Source: Lycorma delicatula (lineage: Eukaryota > Arthropoda > Insecta > Hemiptera > Fulgoridae). Taken from it: DNA of 64,000 bases. Under the pieces are notes generated by a model that saw only the letters and a list, made by a program, of their open reading frames with translations, made no database searches and was not told the DNA's origin. The first letter of the stretch is position 1; each line of letters begins with the position of its first letter. This document shows positions 1-11,800 of this stretch, piece by piece. The DNA lies in contig NC_134460.1 in the NCBI RefSeq assembly GCF_047948215.1, forward strand, positions 130,440,824 through 130,504,823, in the 5' to 3' direction. The position numbers and the translations under genes were made by a program.

Positions 1-749
1 ATATTTAAACAGTCACAAATTACTGTAAGAATACTTAGGGAGTAATATTACACGATATAACTATCAATAAAAAATTAGTTTAGAGTTTCTATATACTCTA
101 ATGATTAATAAAAAGATACTAAAGTAAAAAGGAAACTTACAAGTAAATTACTCATATTCTAAACCCAGAAATTATTGAATTTCTTGAGTGTGTCTATGAA
201 TGTACCGAAATAATTAATTATGATCATGAAGTGGAAACAATAGTGAATAAGATGATTAAAATTCAAATATTTTTATAATAAATAAAAAACTCTATTAAGA
301 AATCTGTTTTTAATGATAATAACAAAATCTATTTTATGGTGCTGACTGAAGATTTTAATGGCAATGTTGGAAATTTGCCTGCAGAATAGAACATTAGTAT
401 AAGTGTAGACCTAACTGTCAGTAATAATGGCAGCGGACATACGAATTTTGTTTTATTTTAACGGTAAAAATCATTAATAAATATATTTTTTTAATAACAT
501 AAAAGATAATAATAATAATTATTATTATTATTATTATTATTTTATATATTTATACAACCAAAATTTTTCTTGCTTTTGTTATATAAACAAGCTACTTTCA
601 TCTTTGATACTTCTAGATAGTATTCTGTGTTTTATTAATACCACGAAAAACATATTAATGAATTAGCAGTGTACCAAATTACTCACCATTACACAAACTA
701 TAAAAATTATATATACAGTATATATATATTGTGAACAACACAATAAACA

Positions 750-781
<32 letters not shown>

Positions 782-830
782 TGTGTGTGAAATTACATTG
801 TTCTGAGGCAATCAGGGAGTTTCTCTCAAA
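1..830. other. AT-rich region without a supported gene
   Basis: No gene can be supported. A run of paired AAT and ATT triplets lies at about 506-545 and alternating TA at about 710-782. Around 170-470 the plus strand reads as short open stretches broken by stops, which could be an old coding relic, but I recognise no family. Confidence 0.5.
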
Positions 831-1335
831 TTAGCACACTAGACAATGGTTACCAGGTTTCAGAGTGGGGATAACTAGTCCCTCTAACCAAGAATTTGGA
901 AACACCTGTTCAGAGAAGACTTTATTATAAAAACACAAAAGATGGTATAGTGCAGTATCTGGGAGATGTGATAACGTACTAAGCTTGATATTATCATTTC
1001 CAGGGGAAGTGTCACAAGAATTATTCAGGGCATACCCTATTTCATTATAACAGAAGGATATGTTTAATTCATTTTGCAAGTCTCCAGTCACCAATGGGAT
1101 ATTTTCTGCCTGCAACTTATATCTCATAAACTCAGGGCAATATGATGATGTAAGTAAAACTGACCTAAACGACCTTCCAAATGTGGTCGCTATATCAACA
1201 GGCGCGGAAACAAGGTTATTGCCACTTTGCAATCCAGTTGGCTGCAGTGACTGTACTGATCCACACATGGTTTGAATCTTTCTCCATACAACTGGTGATA
1301 GTGTTGTTCAAGGAATAGATTCGATGTAATTCAAC
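831..1335 (-). pseudogene. Jockey-like reverse transcriptase, N-terminal fragment
   Basis: This is the fingers region of a LINE reverse transcriptase, which in an intact element copies the element RNA into DNA. The minus-strand frame from 1268 has a stretch with N-E-I-x-x-A-L, SPGNDNIK, and then FPNSWLEGLVIPTLKPG, the usual entry into RT domain 1. The upstream phrase VWRKIQTMCGS matches the pre-RT linker of Jockey elements. The palm and its aspartates are absent, so it cannot be active. Confidence 0.7.
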
Positions 1336-1339
1336 CAAG

Positions 1340-1840
1340 AATGCATTTAGCACATCCTGACCCCGAAGAGAAAGATTCCGCCATGTGATGATTCCCGTTG
1401 TGCCATATCATCCCTTCATACCTAGCCTGATGGGCTTTACTGGAGGTCAGTCATCTTCTAGACCCAAAGACTGATTGACATCTCTCAGTCATCATCTTGG
1501 TCTCTGTCGAAATACCACCAATGCAAATGCCACAAATGACATTTCCATTGGTGTAAACCCTATAAACTATCATAACGAAAAACAAATCACCTAAACTACT
1601 CATACATATGAAGTAGAGTGAATAAAACAAATTATAAATTTTGAGCTAAATGCCCTACAACAAAACAAAATTAAATGAACAACACTGCAAAATAACAAAA
1701 CAAAAACATTTACCACCAAACAAAACTTCAAAAACGTCTATCATAGCAACTAAAATGCCCAAGCAACCCTAGCCACCCGTGTTACATGAACTCCATTCCT
1801 GTATGCCCTCCCCAACTTGCTGAATAACCAAATATTTCAT
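1340..1840. repeat. Dispersed repeat inserted in the Jockey-like element; related copy at about 60.0-60.2 kb
   Basis: The stretch at about 1440-1560 (AGTCATCTTCTAGACCC, then CACCAATGCAAATGCC) is clearly related to about 60060-60170, which follows R1-like coding sequence. It lies between the linker and RT of the Jockey-like element, so it arrived by insertion or recombination. It may be the untranslated part of another LINE. Limits are approximate and I saw no target-site duplication. Confidence 0.5.
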
Positions 1841-2076
1841 AGAACTCTTTACTATAACCCATTTGGCCCAGCTTTTCCAACTGACAGTCAAATCCAAGTA
1901 AGTTTCCAAATACCTTCAAGCTACCTCACAACCTCTAATCGTCTGTTCCATTCAGCACACCTAAACATTGTTGGCAAACAGCTGTTTGCCGTCAAGTTGC
2001 AGAAGGCACAAAGCAATTCAGTCCTCTTCGATTGTTGTTCTTCAGTTGAAATTTCTTAAAGCCCTGCGCCGATCTC

Positions 2077-2720
2077 TTAAAGCATGCCTGCACTCTTCAT
2101 CCCACCAAGGCAGGCCGCCTTTCCGGATGTTAAAGGGATGATGTCATTCATGCTATCGAGAATCTGGTGTGTAAACTTGGCAAGTTGGTTGATCGCACTA
2201 CCGCTCTTGTCATACCAGCCAAAGGAGTCCTTGTTCCCAATCCATTCCTCTTTCTGAACCCATCTGCGTGGCTGACTCTGAGGCAAATCACAATTACCGA
2301 CTGAGATTACAACCGGTCTATGATCGCTTCCAAAATATTTTTGGAAACACAACACTTAAGGCGTGAGAGCAACATTGCTGAACATAAGGATAGATCAATG
2401 CACAAAAATGTACCTGATGATGACAAACATATACGATCCACTGTTCAACAAGCCATCCTCACTGATATCAGAATTTGGAGGAAGATATAAGTTGCAGACA
2501 TTCATTTGGAATGATGCCAATATTTTCACTGTGGCTGCAGGGATGTTTGTCACTAGCGGAACATGGGTGGCTATACAGTCACACCTTTTCTCCTCTTCCC
2601 TCAGTCTGGTAGTCATACCTTTTGCAAACATATCTACGAAACGACACATCACCATGGAGCAGAGGTGAGCCTCCTGCAGACACAGTAGTATAGGATATTT
2701 TCCTTTATTAGGATTTCAAT
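2077..2720 (-). pseudogene. Jockey-like endonuclease domain, broken
   Basis: The endonuclease nicks target DNA for target-primed reverse transcription. The minus strand shows ILLCLQEAHLC (motif with the catalytic Glu), CNLYLPPNSD, and about 100 residues on FGSDHRPVVISV (catalytic SDH). The two halves are in frames interrupted by a stop near 2360-2395. The segment continues into CLGGMKSAG, the position of the usual W-W-x-x-E-C motif, here with substitutions. Confidence 0.7.
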
Positions 2721-2879
2721 ATTTTCATGGCAAGAATGGAGACTGCAAACATGTCAGTGAATAATATTTATAGCCATAAATACTCTTTTAATACTCTGCA
2801 TGCAGATTACTATTTGATTTTCCTTTTTACTACTGATAACTTTAAAAAGTGCTTTACATCTTCGGGCACTTCTTCAGTC

Positions 2880-3460
2880 TCCAGATCTTCTAAGTGTCCT
2901 CAAGATGGTGGTGGGGACTTGGGAGCCTAGGAGGGCAGAGATACCGTACCAGATGACGAGGTTTTAGCAGATCCCTTCATAGGCATCTTAGTAGTTTGTT
3001 GCTTGTTGGTGCGTGGGAATTTTGTTTGGTGGTGGATTGTTTTTCAGTAAACCACTTATGGACTTTCTAGCAAAAATTACCTTCTTATCTGTACTTAATG
3101 CTGTAATAGCAGCATGTGAGACTTTACTTGATCAGGTAATGCTTCAACCACTTTAGTTAGTTCTTTGCAAGTTCCACATTCTTTCTCTTGTACATTGTTT
3201 GAAGAAAGAGCCTGAATAAACCTTAATCCAGGTTGTACAGGATTCCTCATGCTGAGGGATTTCGTGTATTCCTGTCACACCACAGGAAAGGGAACGTTTT
3301 GTTCAGTACAGATCTTCAAAATAGCTTTCTCTTCTTTGTAAATGGGCATTATTGACATCTTACTGACTGTTTGCCTTTACAATTTTGCAAATTTTCCCAC
3401 TTCAGCAAATGACGTGTCATCAAATCCAATATGCTGCAGTTATACTAAAATTATACTAAT
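2880..3460 (-). pseudogene. Probable ORF1 C-terminal relic of the Jockey-like element
   Basis: Upstream of the endonuclease on the same strand, fragments read as a polar protein: a stretch resembling I-C-T-E-Q-N-V-P-F-P-V-V, then MRNPVQPGLRFIQAL, then ELTKVVEALPDQVKS. The position and low-complexity Pro/Ser/Thr end fit the C-terminal part of Jockey gag-like ORF1. No intact CCHC zinc knuckle is seen. Stops and frame changes are frequent. Assignment rests mainly on position. Confidence 0.45.
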
Positions 3461-3529
3461 TATCATTTATACTAAAGTAAATTTTAAATTAAATAAGATC
3501 GCTTCAAATCAGAGTAAAATATAAAAAAA

Positions 3530-4338
3530 TCAAACAAAGAAACAACAAAAATAATAAGCTAAGTACAGAAGTAAAACTTCTCATTCCTATAAATTCTTGA
3601 GGTGAAAAATCCTTGCAACAAATGTAGATGTTTGTTTAAAAGATGAATCCCCGTTCCAACAAAATTTAAAAACTTTAAAAAATGTTACATTTCCTGTTAG
3701 TGCTAGTTTCACCATAATAATGTTATTGAAAAATATTGTAAACAATTGAAGAATTTGGGGTATTTTAGATAGTGTCTTCCATAAGAAAAAAATATATCAT
3801 AAAATAATAAGTATCAAAGATATCCATTTAAGATAATACTTAACAAATGAATTCAAAAGATATTGTCAACAAAAGTTGTGATATGTTGTAATTGATTAAT
3901 TTTTTAAAGGATCATATCTGTTTTGATTCAGTAATAATATGAAAATTGTGTTATTTTGTGACAATAAAAATAACAACTTTTGATATTTCTATAACAAAAC
4001 ATTATTGTGCCACCTATTAATAGTCTCCAATGATTTCAATATAACTAATCATTTTCCTGATGAAAATAATAGAAACACTTAAATAAACATTCATTAGAGA
4101 TAATATTTTTTACTTAAAAAAATCTAAAGTATAAACCACATGACTTCCTTAAATTAAATTATGTATATATACACACATTTCATTTGAAATGTGTATAATT
4201 TCATTTATACACTTATTTCATTTGAAAGTGAGATACGTTCCTCCAATTCTTTAATAAAATGGACAGTTCACAGTTACATTGTGGTGGATACCACATTGCA
4301 TCACATTTTTTTTGTGGTGTCCTTATCAGAATTTTATA
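3530..4338. other. AT-rich spacer, nothing recognised
   Basis: About 800 bases of AT-rich sequence with homopolymer runs and no coding, RNA or repeat signature that I recognise. Confidence 0.5.
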
Positions 4339-4346
4339 TAAGTTTA

Positions 4347-5086
4347 CAGTGGCGGCTCTAACTAAAATTTGTGGTGGTGCTGTTCCAGAAAATTTTTTTT
4401 CGGCCTTTTCAAAACCATGGTTAAGTTTTCTCTAAAATAAAAGAACCGAAAAAAAAATTAAATAGAATAGCTGGAAGCTGGATAATAATCTAATTATACA
4501 TTTTATTATCTTATGCACAGTTTTTAAGCATATTGTACTAAAAACCATAATTGGTTTAACCAAATTAATAATAAAATGTCAATACAGATATTTTTTAGTA
4601 TTATTAGATAACTTAATAAAATGTTCGCTTAAAAATACTATAGTTCAATGGTGCTTAATTTAAATTTCTATGTACACAGAAACAAATATATAATTAGTTT
4701 TTACTAATTACCTTCTCTTTCACCCTTCCAGCATGTTTTTAGACAGATTTGACAATCAAAGAGGCCTTGCTTTCCTCCATCTTATGATTGGCACTGTGGG
4801 AGCAACAGTGCTCTCTCTCCTTCACGTGCAGCTTCCTATGTGCACATGCGCACAACAGCCAAACACCATGCTGTTGGAATTGTACAGCACCCATTTCCAT
4901 ACAAAGATTTTTGTATTTTTTTCATAAACTGGGAGATGGCTGCTGACATTAAGCTTAAGGATTATATATTGTATAAGTATAAAGAAGAATTAAAAAAGGA
5001 AGGACTCATTTTATTAAATGTTTTCGATAATATCAAGTGATAATAGTGGCTGCAGTTCCACAGTGCCTATATGCAAGCTGCCACTG
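4347..5086. mobile_element. hAT-like non-autonomous DNA transposon (MITE) with 8-bp target duplication
   Basis: The left end begins CAGTGGCGGCTC and the right end, read inward on the minus strand, begins CAGTGGCAGCTT, giving short terminal inverted repeats of hAT type. The flanking octamers TAAGTTTA (4339-4346) and TTAGTTTA (5087-5094) match at 7 of 8 bases, the duplication size expected for hAT. The interior has no transposase. A short plus-strand frame at 4936-5040 (about 34 codons) is open but unrecognised. Confidence 0.65.
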
Positions 5087-5203
5087 TTAGTTTACATTTT
5101 TAATTTTGTTTCACGTTGCTCAAGAAGTAATGTAGTGTAAGTGAGAATGTGTCAGATCCATAACCATGTACATATCGGTTCGAGTCCAACTTCATATACA
5201 TAT

Positions 5204-5384
5204 TTTTTTTAATTTAAATATATTGATTTATTAATAATTAATAACCTCTGTAAAAATGTTTGAATTAAAATGAAAAGTACATAAAATTTTATTTCACTAA
5301 TAAGTTCTGACTTTTTTTCATATTTTTTTTTCAGTCAGAGGTTAATAATTATTAATAAATCAATATATTTAAATTAAAAAAAAA
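5204..5384. repeat. Long inverted repeat (47-bp arms)
   Basis: The arms at 5204-5250 and 5336-5384 are reverse complements with one mismatch in 47 bases, separated by an 85-base AT-rich loop. It could be a small foldback element or the stem of a longer repeat that continues to about 5830. No clear target-site duplication was found. Confidence 0.7.
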
Positions 5385-5385
5385 G

Positions 5386-5830
5386 TTTAAAAAATGAAAT
5401 GAAATCGGATCCAAACCAATGTAGATCCAAATATTTCATTAATTAAAATTTTATTTGACTATAACTCTGGAACCAATGAAAATAAGTACCACATGTAGTA
5501 TATTGTTGAAAATCTCTCAATGAGGGCTTATTATTGCAGTTAAGAGAAATCTTTTTGATTTTACGGTTTTTTCAGACACTTTTGCTCCAATCGATTGCAA
5601 TAAAAAGGGAACGTGCACAACTAGATGTTACAACAATCCTAAATCCAAAATTTCAACATCCTATGGCTAATCGTTTTTGAGTTGTGTGAGATACATACGT
5701 ACATACGTCTTGCCGAAACTAGTCAAAATGGATTCAGGGATGATCAAAATGGATATTTCTGTTGAAATCTTAAAGCGAAATTTTTCATGTTTACAATACT
5801 TCCTTTACTTTGTACAAGGAAGTAAAAATA
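5386..5830. repeat. Interspersed repeat ending in a 9-bp stem motif
   Basis: A moderately GC-balanced block with phrases such as TGACTAGTTTCGGC (minus strand) and a terminal hairpin of TACTTCCTT (5797-5805) and AAGGAAGTA (5816-5824). From memory, sequences of this type are common in hemipteran genomes; I could not verify this. No coding frame. Confidence 0.4.
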
Positions 5831-5834
5831 TAAA

Positions 5835-8180
5835 ACAATTAATTGTATGGTGAAAGTTTAAAAAAATTATCCTCTACTAAAAGCTAGTTTGACCACATAA
5901 ATCTTTATACTTCTTTACTAAAAGATGTCATCTTTTGTTGTAACAATGTATGACTTAGAAAATAATTTTTTATTAGGATGAATCTAAAACTGTTGAGACA
6001 AGGTCTCATAATTTTCCTTATGTTGTACTTAAAATCCTCATTGAAATATGTTTGTAATGGATTTCATTTTTCAGATAGTATTTTTTGATTTTGGTTAGTG
6101 AATTTTGAAATTGAAAAAGCTGGTTGTAAAATTCAAATAGTATGTTGGGTAGGTCTCATTCAACACAGCTTATGAAGTTTACCCAGTCTGTTGGTAATTC
6201 ATTACAAACAGTTATAGCGTTCTTCTTTTTTTTCAATAAAATCTAGTATTGAGCCTGCTTCCACAAAAATGTATGACCAGGTTGTAGAAATTTGTGATTA
6301 ATTATATATCTTACCTTCTTTCTTCAACTAATTCATTTTAAACAAAAGCTTCATTTCAAAAATAGTAATCTGAATCTGCACAGTAATCACTAAAAAAATT
6401 TAATTATTTTGTACTTTCATCTATATATTTAAAGAGCTATTGCCTCCAACTCTTAACATATGGGTCTTGATGCATTTTATTTCACAAAAAGTCAAATTTA
6501 GTGTCTGCAATTTATTTTTATATCTACAATTAAAAAAAAAAAAATAGACAATTAACTAAGTGAGATGCAAACAAATATTTTGTAAACCAAATGAAACTGT
6601 AAAGACACTATGGTTTCCTTAGCTTTTTTCATTCTTTTTTTTTGTATGATGTTTCAGCTAAATTTTCAAATCCTTTTCCTTATTTCTGTCTACTGCAGTA
6701 CTGTTTCATCAATATTTATTTTCATTATCATCTTAAGTCAATTGAATCCAGTGCAAGTAATTTTTTTATTATTTCTAATCCAGATTGTGAATTCTTCATT
6801 AAAAAATCTGTCTACACAGAAACAAAAAGATGTTCTGAATCAAGAAGGATCTTCAGAAGATACCATTCAGATATCATAACAGATTCACTATAAATTAGGA
6901 TAAAAGATAAGTCACGTTGCAATATTTTTCCACTTTATCATTTTCACGGTACATTATGAAAAATATATATGTATACAAAAACCCAAAGAATATACAAAAT
7001 GAAGAAAAATGTTAACTCAAAACATTCAAAACCTGGCTGAAAAAAAATTTTCAATATAACATAAGCTGAGAATATCTGTTGTATTACATCTTATACATAA
7101 TGAAATAAGTAAATTTATTGAATGAAATATAAAATAAATGTTTTAAATTTGTAAAAACAAAACATTTATAGAATGGAAAATGTTAAAATGCACCTAACTT
7201 CAATTTCTTTTAACTGCAATAGTTTCTCAATAAACCATCTAAAATGCAATGTATACCACACCAAAGCCCATTTCTTTCTAGGTTAGATTATAAAGCACTC
7301 AAACAACAAATACACTCAACGATTAATTATAAAACACTCAAACAATATAAAACAAATAAATCACTCAAACAATAAATCCAAAGTTTACATTCTGAAGGAA
7401 AACAGAAATACAATTTTTGTATGATTTTTTGTGCTATTTCCTGGTTCTAGAACTCTAACAAAAATATTATTGAATGTTTGAATTTACATATTAAAATATG
7501 GACATCTATTTTGACCTTCATCAAATTTCAAGTTTCACTGCATCATATTCTCATTGCAGTGTAGAAATATTTTTTTCTTATAAATATTCCAGTTAAAAAA
7601 CAGAAATTCAAAAATGTAACCATTTATAAATTTGGATAGAGATTAAAAAGAAAGAGTGCAGGTTAATTAAAAACAAATTTTGCTTCAAATTTTCCTTCAA
7701 TGACCTGTTCTGCTGTAAAAATGGGACTTCCCAGTGTTGAAGGTACAGTCTAATTACATCAATAACCCTCACTATATTATTACCGATATTTATTTCCTTG
7801 TAAATTTGCATTAACTTTTTTAAGAGGACAAAATTAGTATTAAAGCAAATAATTTTAACATCTTTTTGATAAGTGACATTTTATGAAATTAAAGTTTTAA
7901 AATCATTTTCTTGCTCAAGGCTAATTATTGAATATAAGGTTATGTGAGAACCTATTCATTACGAACAAAAAGATCTGTTTTATTTAGGCAAACATTTCAA
8001 ATAATATAATCATTGCAAACTGCTGTTTTATATAAATACTGCATTATAAATTGTTTATCTAAGAAAAAGAATAATTACAGTAACAAAAGCAGATTACACA
8101 TAAATTAACTGTATCATGTTTTATTAGTTGAACAACTTATTTATTAAATTGTCATAACTAAATAAACTTGTTTCAAGAGG
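5835..8180. other. AT-rich intergenic region
   Basis: No gene can be supported. At 6642-6893 a plus-strand frame follows a good splice acceptor (pyrimidine tract then CAG at about 6698) and ends in a stop, so it could be a terminal exon, but no family is recognisable. A short direct repeat built on ACACTCAAACAA occurs three times at 7287-7372. Confidence 0.4.
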
Positions 8181-8394
8181 ATTTCTTATGTAGAGCAACA
8201 AACTGATTCACACTTTCTCTTGAAAATAAGGGTTTTATATACTGCTTTTGTCCAGCATAAGACTATTACTACAATATAAGCACTAATAATTGAAATATAG
8301 AGGTACACTTACTTCTCGTTCAACCATAATTATGGTTTGTCAGAACTATCGTTTCTGTTCATATCATTTCAAACATCTTACCTTTCTTGTTAAA

Positions 8395-8560
8395 ATGGCA
8401 ATGTGGTAAGATCCATGGCAAAGCGGTAGCATTTTTACCTTTCATCTGGGCAGGCGTGACAGTTTTCATGCACTACAAAATTCCATTTCTATATTCCCAT
8501 GTACAAGTTTCAAAGCTTCTATGATGAATTAATTCATTAATCCAACCAAATAAAATATGA
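8395..8560 (+). mobile_element. SINE-like insertion, degraded tRNA head
   Basis: Downstream of gene A exon 3, the text GGCAAAGCGGTAGC then TTTACCTTTCATCTGG and GGCGTGACAGTTTTCATGC matches the head of the intact SINE at 42376, with the B box deleted. The corresponding spot in unit B (about 36875) lacks it and reads straight through, so the insertion post-dates the duplication or was lost in B. Confidence 0.55.
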
Positions 8561-8764
8561 ATGAAATCTAAATGAAATATTACTTGAGGGAAAAACACAA
8601 ATGTTATATTTTTTTATGTCTTCTATTATTCAATATCCAAACAAACAAAAAATCAAATTATACATTTTGCATTAATAATTAATAATAAAAAGAATTCGCT
8701 ATGAAACAAATCTTTAAATTTGCAAAACTGTTTGTTTAAAGTCTATTGTTCTTCTGTTGTTTGA

Positions 8765-8812
8765 CTAAGAATTGTTTGTGTCTTCATAACCCATTGAAAC
8801 TTCAAATGATTG
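8765..8812 (-). CDS. Gene A exon 3 (last exon)
   Basis: A 48-nt exon follows an acceptor with a pyrimidine-rich TTTGTTTCAG and encodes 15 residues, QSFEVSMGYEDTNNS, then TAG. It was chosen because gene B has an exon of identical length, phase and position (37118-37165) whose product fits the I29 C-terminus well. Between the two genes this is the least conserved exon. Confidence 0.55.
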   Translation of the reverse strand, partial: QSFEVSMGYEDTNNS

Positions 8813-11800
8813 CTGAAACAAATATATATATATGTATTTAATAATGTATGATTAATCACAATTTACCAAATTAGGTACAACAAACAAGACACTTGCTGAC
8901 AGGACTCTTTTCTGTGGGATACCAATGGGGTTCAAAAGTAAGCAGGCACATACAAATGATGAGTACACCACATTTGCATTATGCTTCTTGATATCAGCTG
9001 TTGCGTGATCTATACTTCCCATTCATTGACTCTCTGTTGAATCTCTAATGCACACAAACAATCCCTTAGATATTAACCATTTTATTTTAAAGCTAAATAT
9101 AACAGCAGTTACTTACTAAGTATTTATATTTTGTTATTCATACGTGCTTTTAACATTCATATAAATCTAGTGTTAATCAAGAAATTAAACAATAATTTCC
9201 TCTCACTCCTGACCTAAACTTTGGTATATTTTGATATTACTTTTAATGTTTATTTTTTTAATTAAATAATGTTCATTATAAACTTTCCATTCATTCATAT
9301 AGAAATTACAGCACTGATATAATCTACAAAAAAAATTTAATAATGGTTTATCATCTATATATATTGAATCTGTAAATGAAATTAATTTTCTCAAATTGCT
9401 CTTTTATATGGTCCTAAAAGAAGGATGTCAAGTTTTAGGATCTCAATATTTTAGATGATATTTTACAGAAGACAATCTCACTGTACGTTTTTATATAATA
9501 AATATCTAATTACAAAATATTTCTATTACAAATATCTAATTACAAAATTAAGAAATGAAATATAAATTATTTAAATACAATTTTTTTTTGTAAATTCCAT
9601 TTTATATGATCTAAGATTTATATCTCCCTTTTGTTTACTGCAATCTTCTTTTTATTAAAATACTTAGCAGTGGTCACTTATCACAAATTACTCCATCTTT
9701 CTTGATAACTTTGTACCATTTGTTATATTTCTTGATTAAACTGTACTCTTTGCTAATCAATCACAACACAATTTTTCAAAAAAGGTCAAGATGGCATACA
9801 TATTTTTTAATTATATTCCTAACAGTAGATTTTTGTCATAATCAAAAGATTTTTATTAAAAAAGTAACTATTTTCTACATTTTTAGTTCCCAAGAAAAAC
9901 ATACACTATCATTATTAAATAATTTCTATGCCCCTAGACCACAGCATTCTACTAAGTATCAAATATTTGGTCTTAAACAATTCTCTAATTTGAGGAAAAA
10001 TAAATACACTCATATTTTATTTAATTTCACTTTGCTATTGGCAAATTTTTAAAAACATTAAAATTAATCTATTTTATTTAAAGTTAAAACATAATTTTTT
10101 ATAAGACCCTATTTTATAAATAGAAGGTGAAGGACCCTATTTTACAAAGAAGGTAAAGTAACTTTTTGACGATTAACTAGTGGAATAAACTTTTTTCAAT
10201 TTATGTTGTGAAATAATCTTTTTGGTTCTGTTAAAATATATAATATTTTATAGATCTTCAGTGAAGATATCACAAGATGCAGCTGCATTCAATAATGAAA
10301 CCTTGCAGTCCAAGAAGAAGTCTCATCAAGACATTCATCAAACTTAAAAGCTCCTAAAATAAATGAAGCACTGTCAATTGTTTCCATCTCTTGAACAGCA
10401 CAAGATACTGGATGTAAAGGAATATTTATTCATTTAAATAAACACTGCCCGTATGCTTGGGTTTTGCAAACATCCAGTCACCAGCATTAAAAGCAATACC
10501 CAGGTCAGATATCAATCCACGCAATATGACAGCAGGCACAAATTAAGTCATTAATAGTTATACTAGTTTCTAATCTCAAAAAACTGGTCACTAATTACTA
10601 GTTCACTAGTTACAGGTATCACACGACACTCATTCACTCATACTGGTTTAGCTAACACTATACTTATATGCACAATGTACCTATTTTTTCATAGTATAAC
10701 CACTTATATATCTCTAAAAAGTACCAGCCATTATATGATCTTTTTTTGTTTTTATAAAGTCTTTGATAGTTCAATAAGCAAATAGTCTTTTTTTCCTCAT
10801 GTTCACATAGTAAGCCTAAACATTACATCTAGGGCATGTTATATGCAAAACCCACTGATAACACTGATAGACAAAGAAAGATTTTTTTAATGTTTCTGTA
10901 AGTGTGATACCATTTCTTGAATTGCTTTTTTGCGCACATTACAGAACTATAAATACAATTTTTCTATCACCTTTAGTTTTAAAAAAATTACACTTCAAAA
11001 AAAATTAAGGGAAAATATAGTTAAATCTATAAAACTTATAATTTTTCATGGCCATGCCTGTGTTAGAATGATTTCAGTTATGCTTTTCATTTATAAATAG
11101 CCTCAGGCACAACCCATATTAATATCCAACAGTAATCGACTAGCAAGTTAGTATTCCATTTCCCTTTATAGCGGTTTTCCAATACCAAAATGTCTTGGTG
11201 GAAACATTCACTGTGTTCATCACTTACATCTCCAATATTGTCAGGGAAAAAATCCAGATGTGTGTGTTTCAAAGACATATTACATCCCGTAGCTCTGTAT
11301 GAAGTAAGAAGCTGATTAACAATATTGTGGTAATTGTCGGATTTTTGTTTGTTGAGAAAACTTTTGCAAACATCTTTAAAAGAATCTTCACTTTCTACAT
11401 TATTTAACACTGAGTTAAATACATCATCTTTGACCAACTCTTTTATTTGAAGACTAGCAAATATTCCTTCTTTAATTTTTCCTTCACTTACTTTCGGAAA
11501 TTTCTGCCTGATGTGCAAAAATCCAGGTCTATCCTTCTTCACTGCTTTTACAAAATTTTTCATTAGTCCTAGCTTGATAAGGAGAGGAGATAAAAATATT
11601 GTTTTGGGTTCAACTAAGAGCTCATGAATAATTTTTCCCATTTGGAGTTAAATTGTCTCGTTTCTTATACTGTTTGGTAACATAATGTTTATCCATACCT
11701 CGGCTGTCCCATTTGCAAAGAAAACACATATACTTAGTATAGCCTAACTGCATGCCTAACAAAATAGCTATAACTTTCAAATCACCATATATGTTCCAGC

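Larger units (their letters stand above)
831..3460 (-). mobile_element. Jockey-like non-LTR retrotransposon, degraded
   Basis: A non-LTR retrotransposon lies on the minus strand. In its own 5'-3' order it shows an ORF1 C-terminal relic (about 3460-2880), an apurinic-type endonuclease (about 2720-2080), a linker (to about 1850), and the start of the reverse transcriptase (about 1335-831). The endonuclease has LLCLQEAHL, an NLYLPPNS strand and GSDHRPVV, all typical of Jockey-type LINEs. The RT part has SPGNDNIK and a W..G.VIPTLKPG segment, after which homology stops near 831, so the catalytic RT motifs are lost. Frameshifts and stops occur throughout. A foreign repeat of about 500 bp (1340-1840) interrupts it between linker and RT. 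CR1 is an alternative clade. Confidence 0.75.

Noticed and set aside
5150..5200. Isolated B box GGTTCGAGTCC near 5178
   Set aside because: No A box, acceptor stem or SINE body was found around it.
6610..6893. Overlapping 83- and 89-codon frames, one behind a good splice acceptor
   Set aside because: Hydrophobic low-complexity start, no family resemblance and no partner exon; kept only as a note.
8880..9100. Conserved block downstream of gene A exon 3 as a further exon
   Set aside because: Aligned copies in A and B preserve nucleotides but not a common reading frame.
9702..10052. 116-codon plus-strand frame
   Set aside because: AT-rich, no recognisable motif, no splice or homology support; chance frames of this size occur in such sequence.
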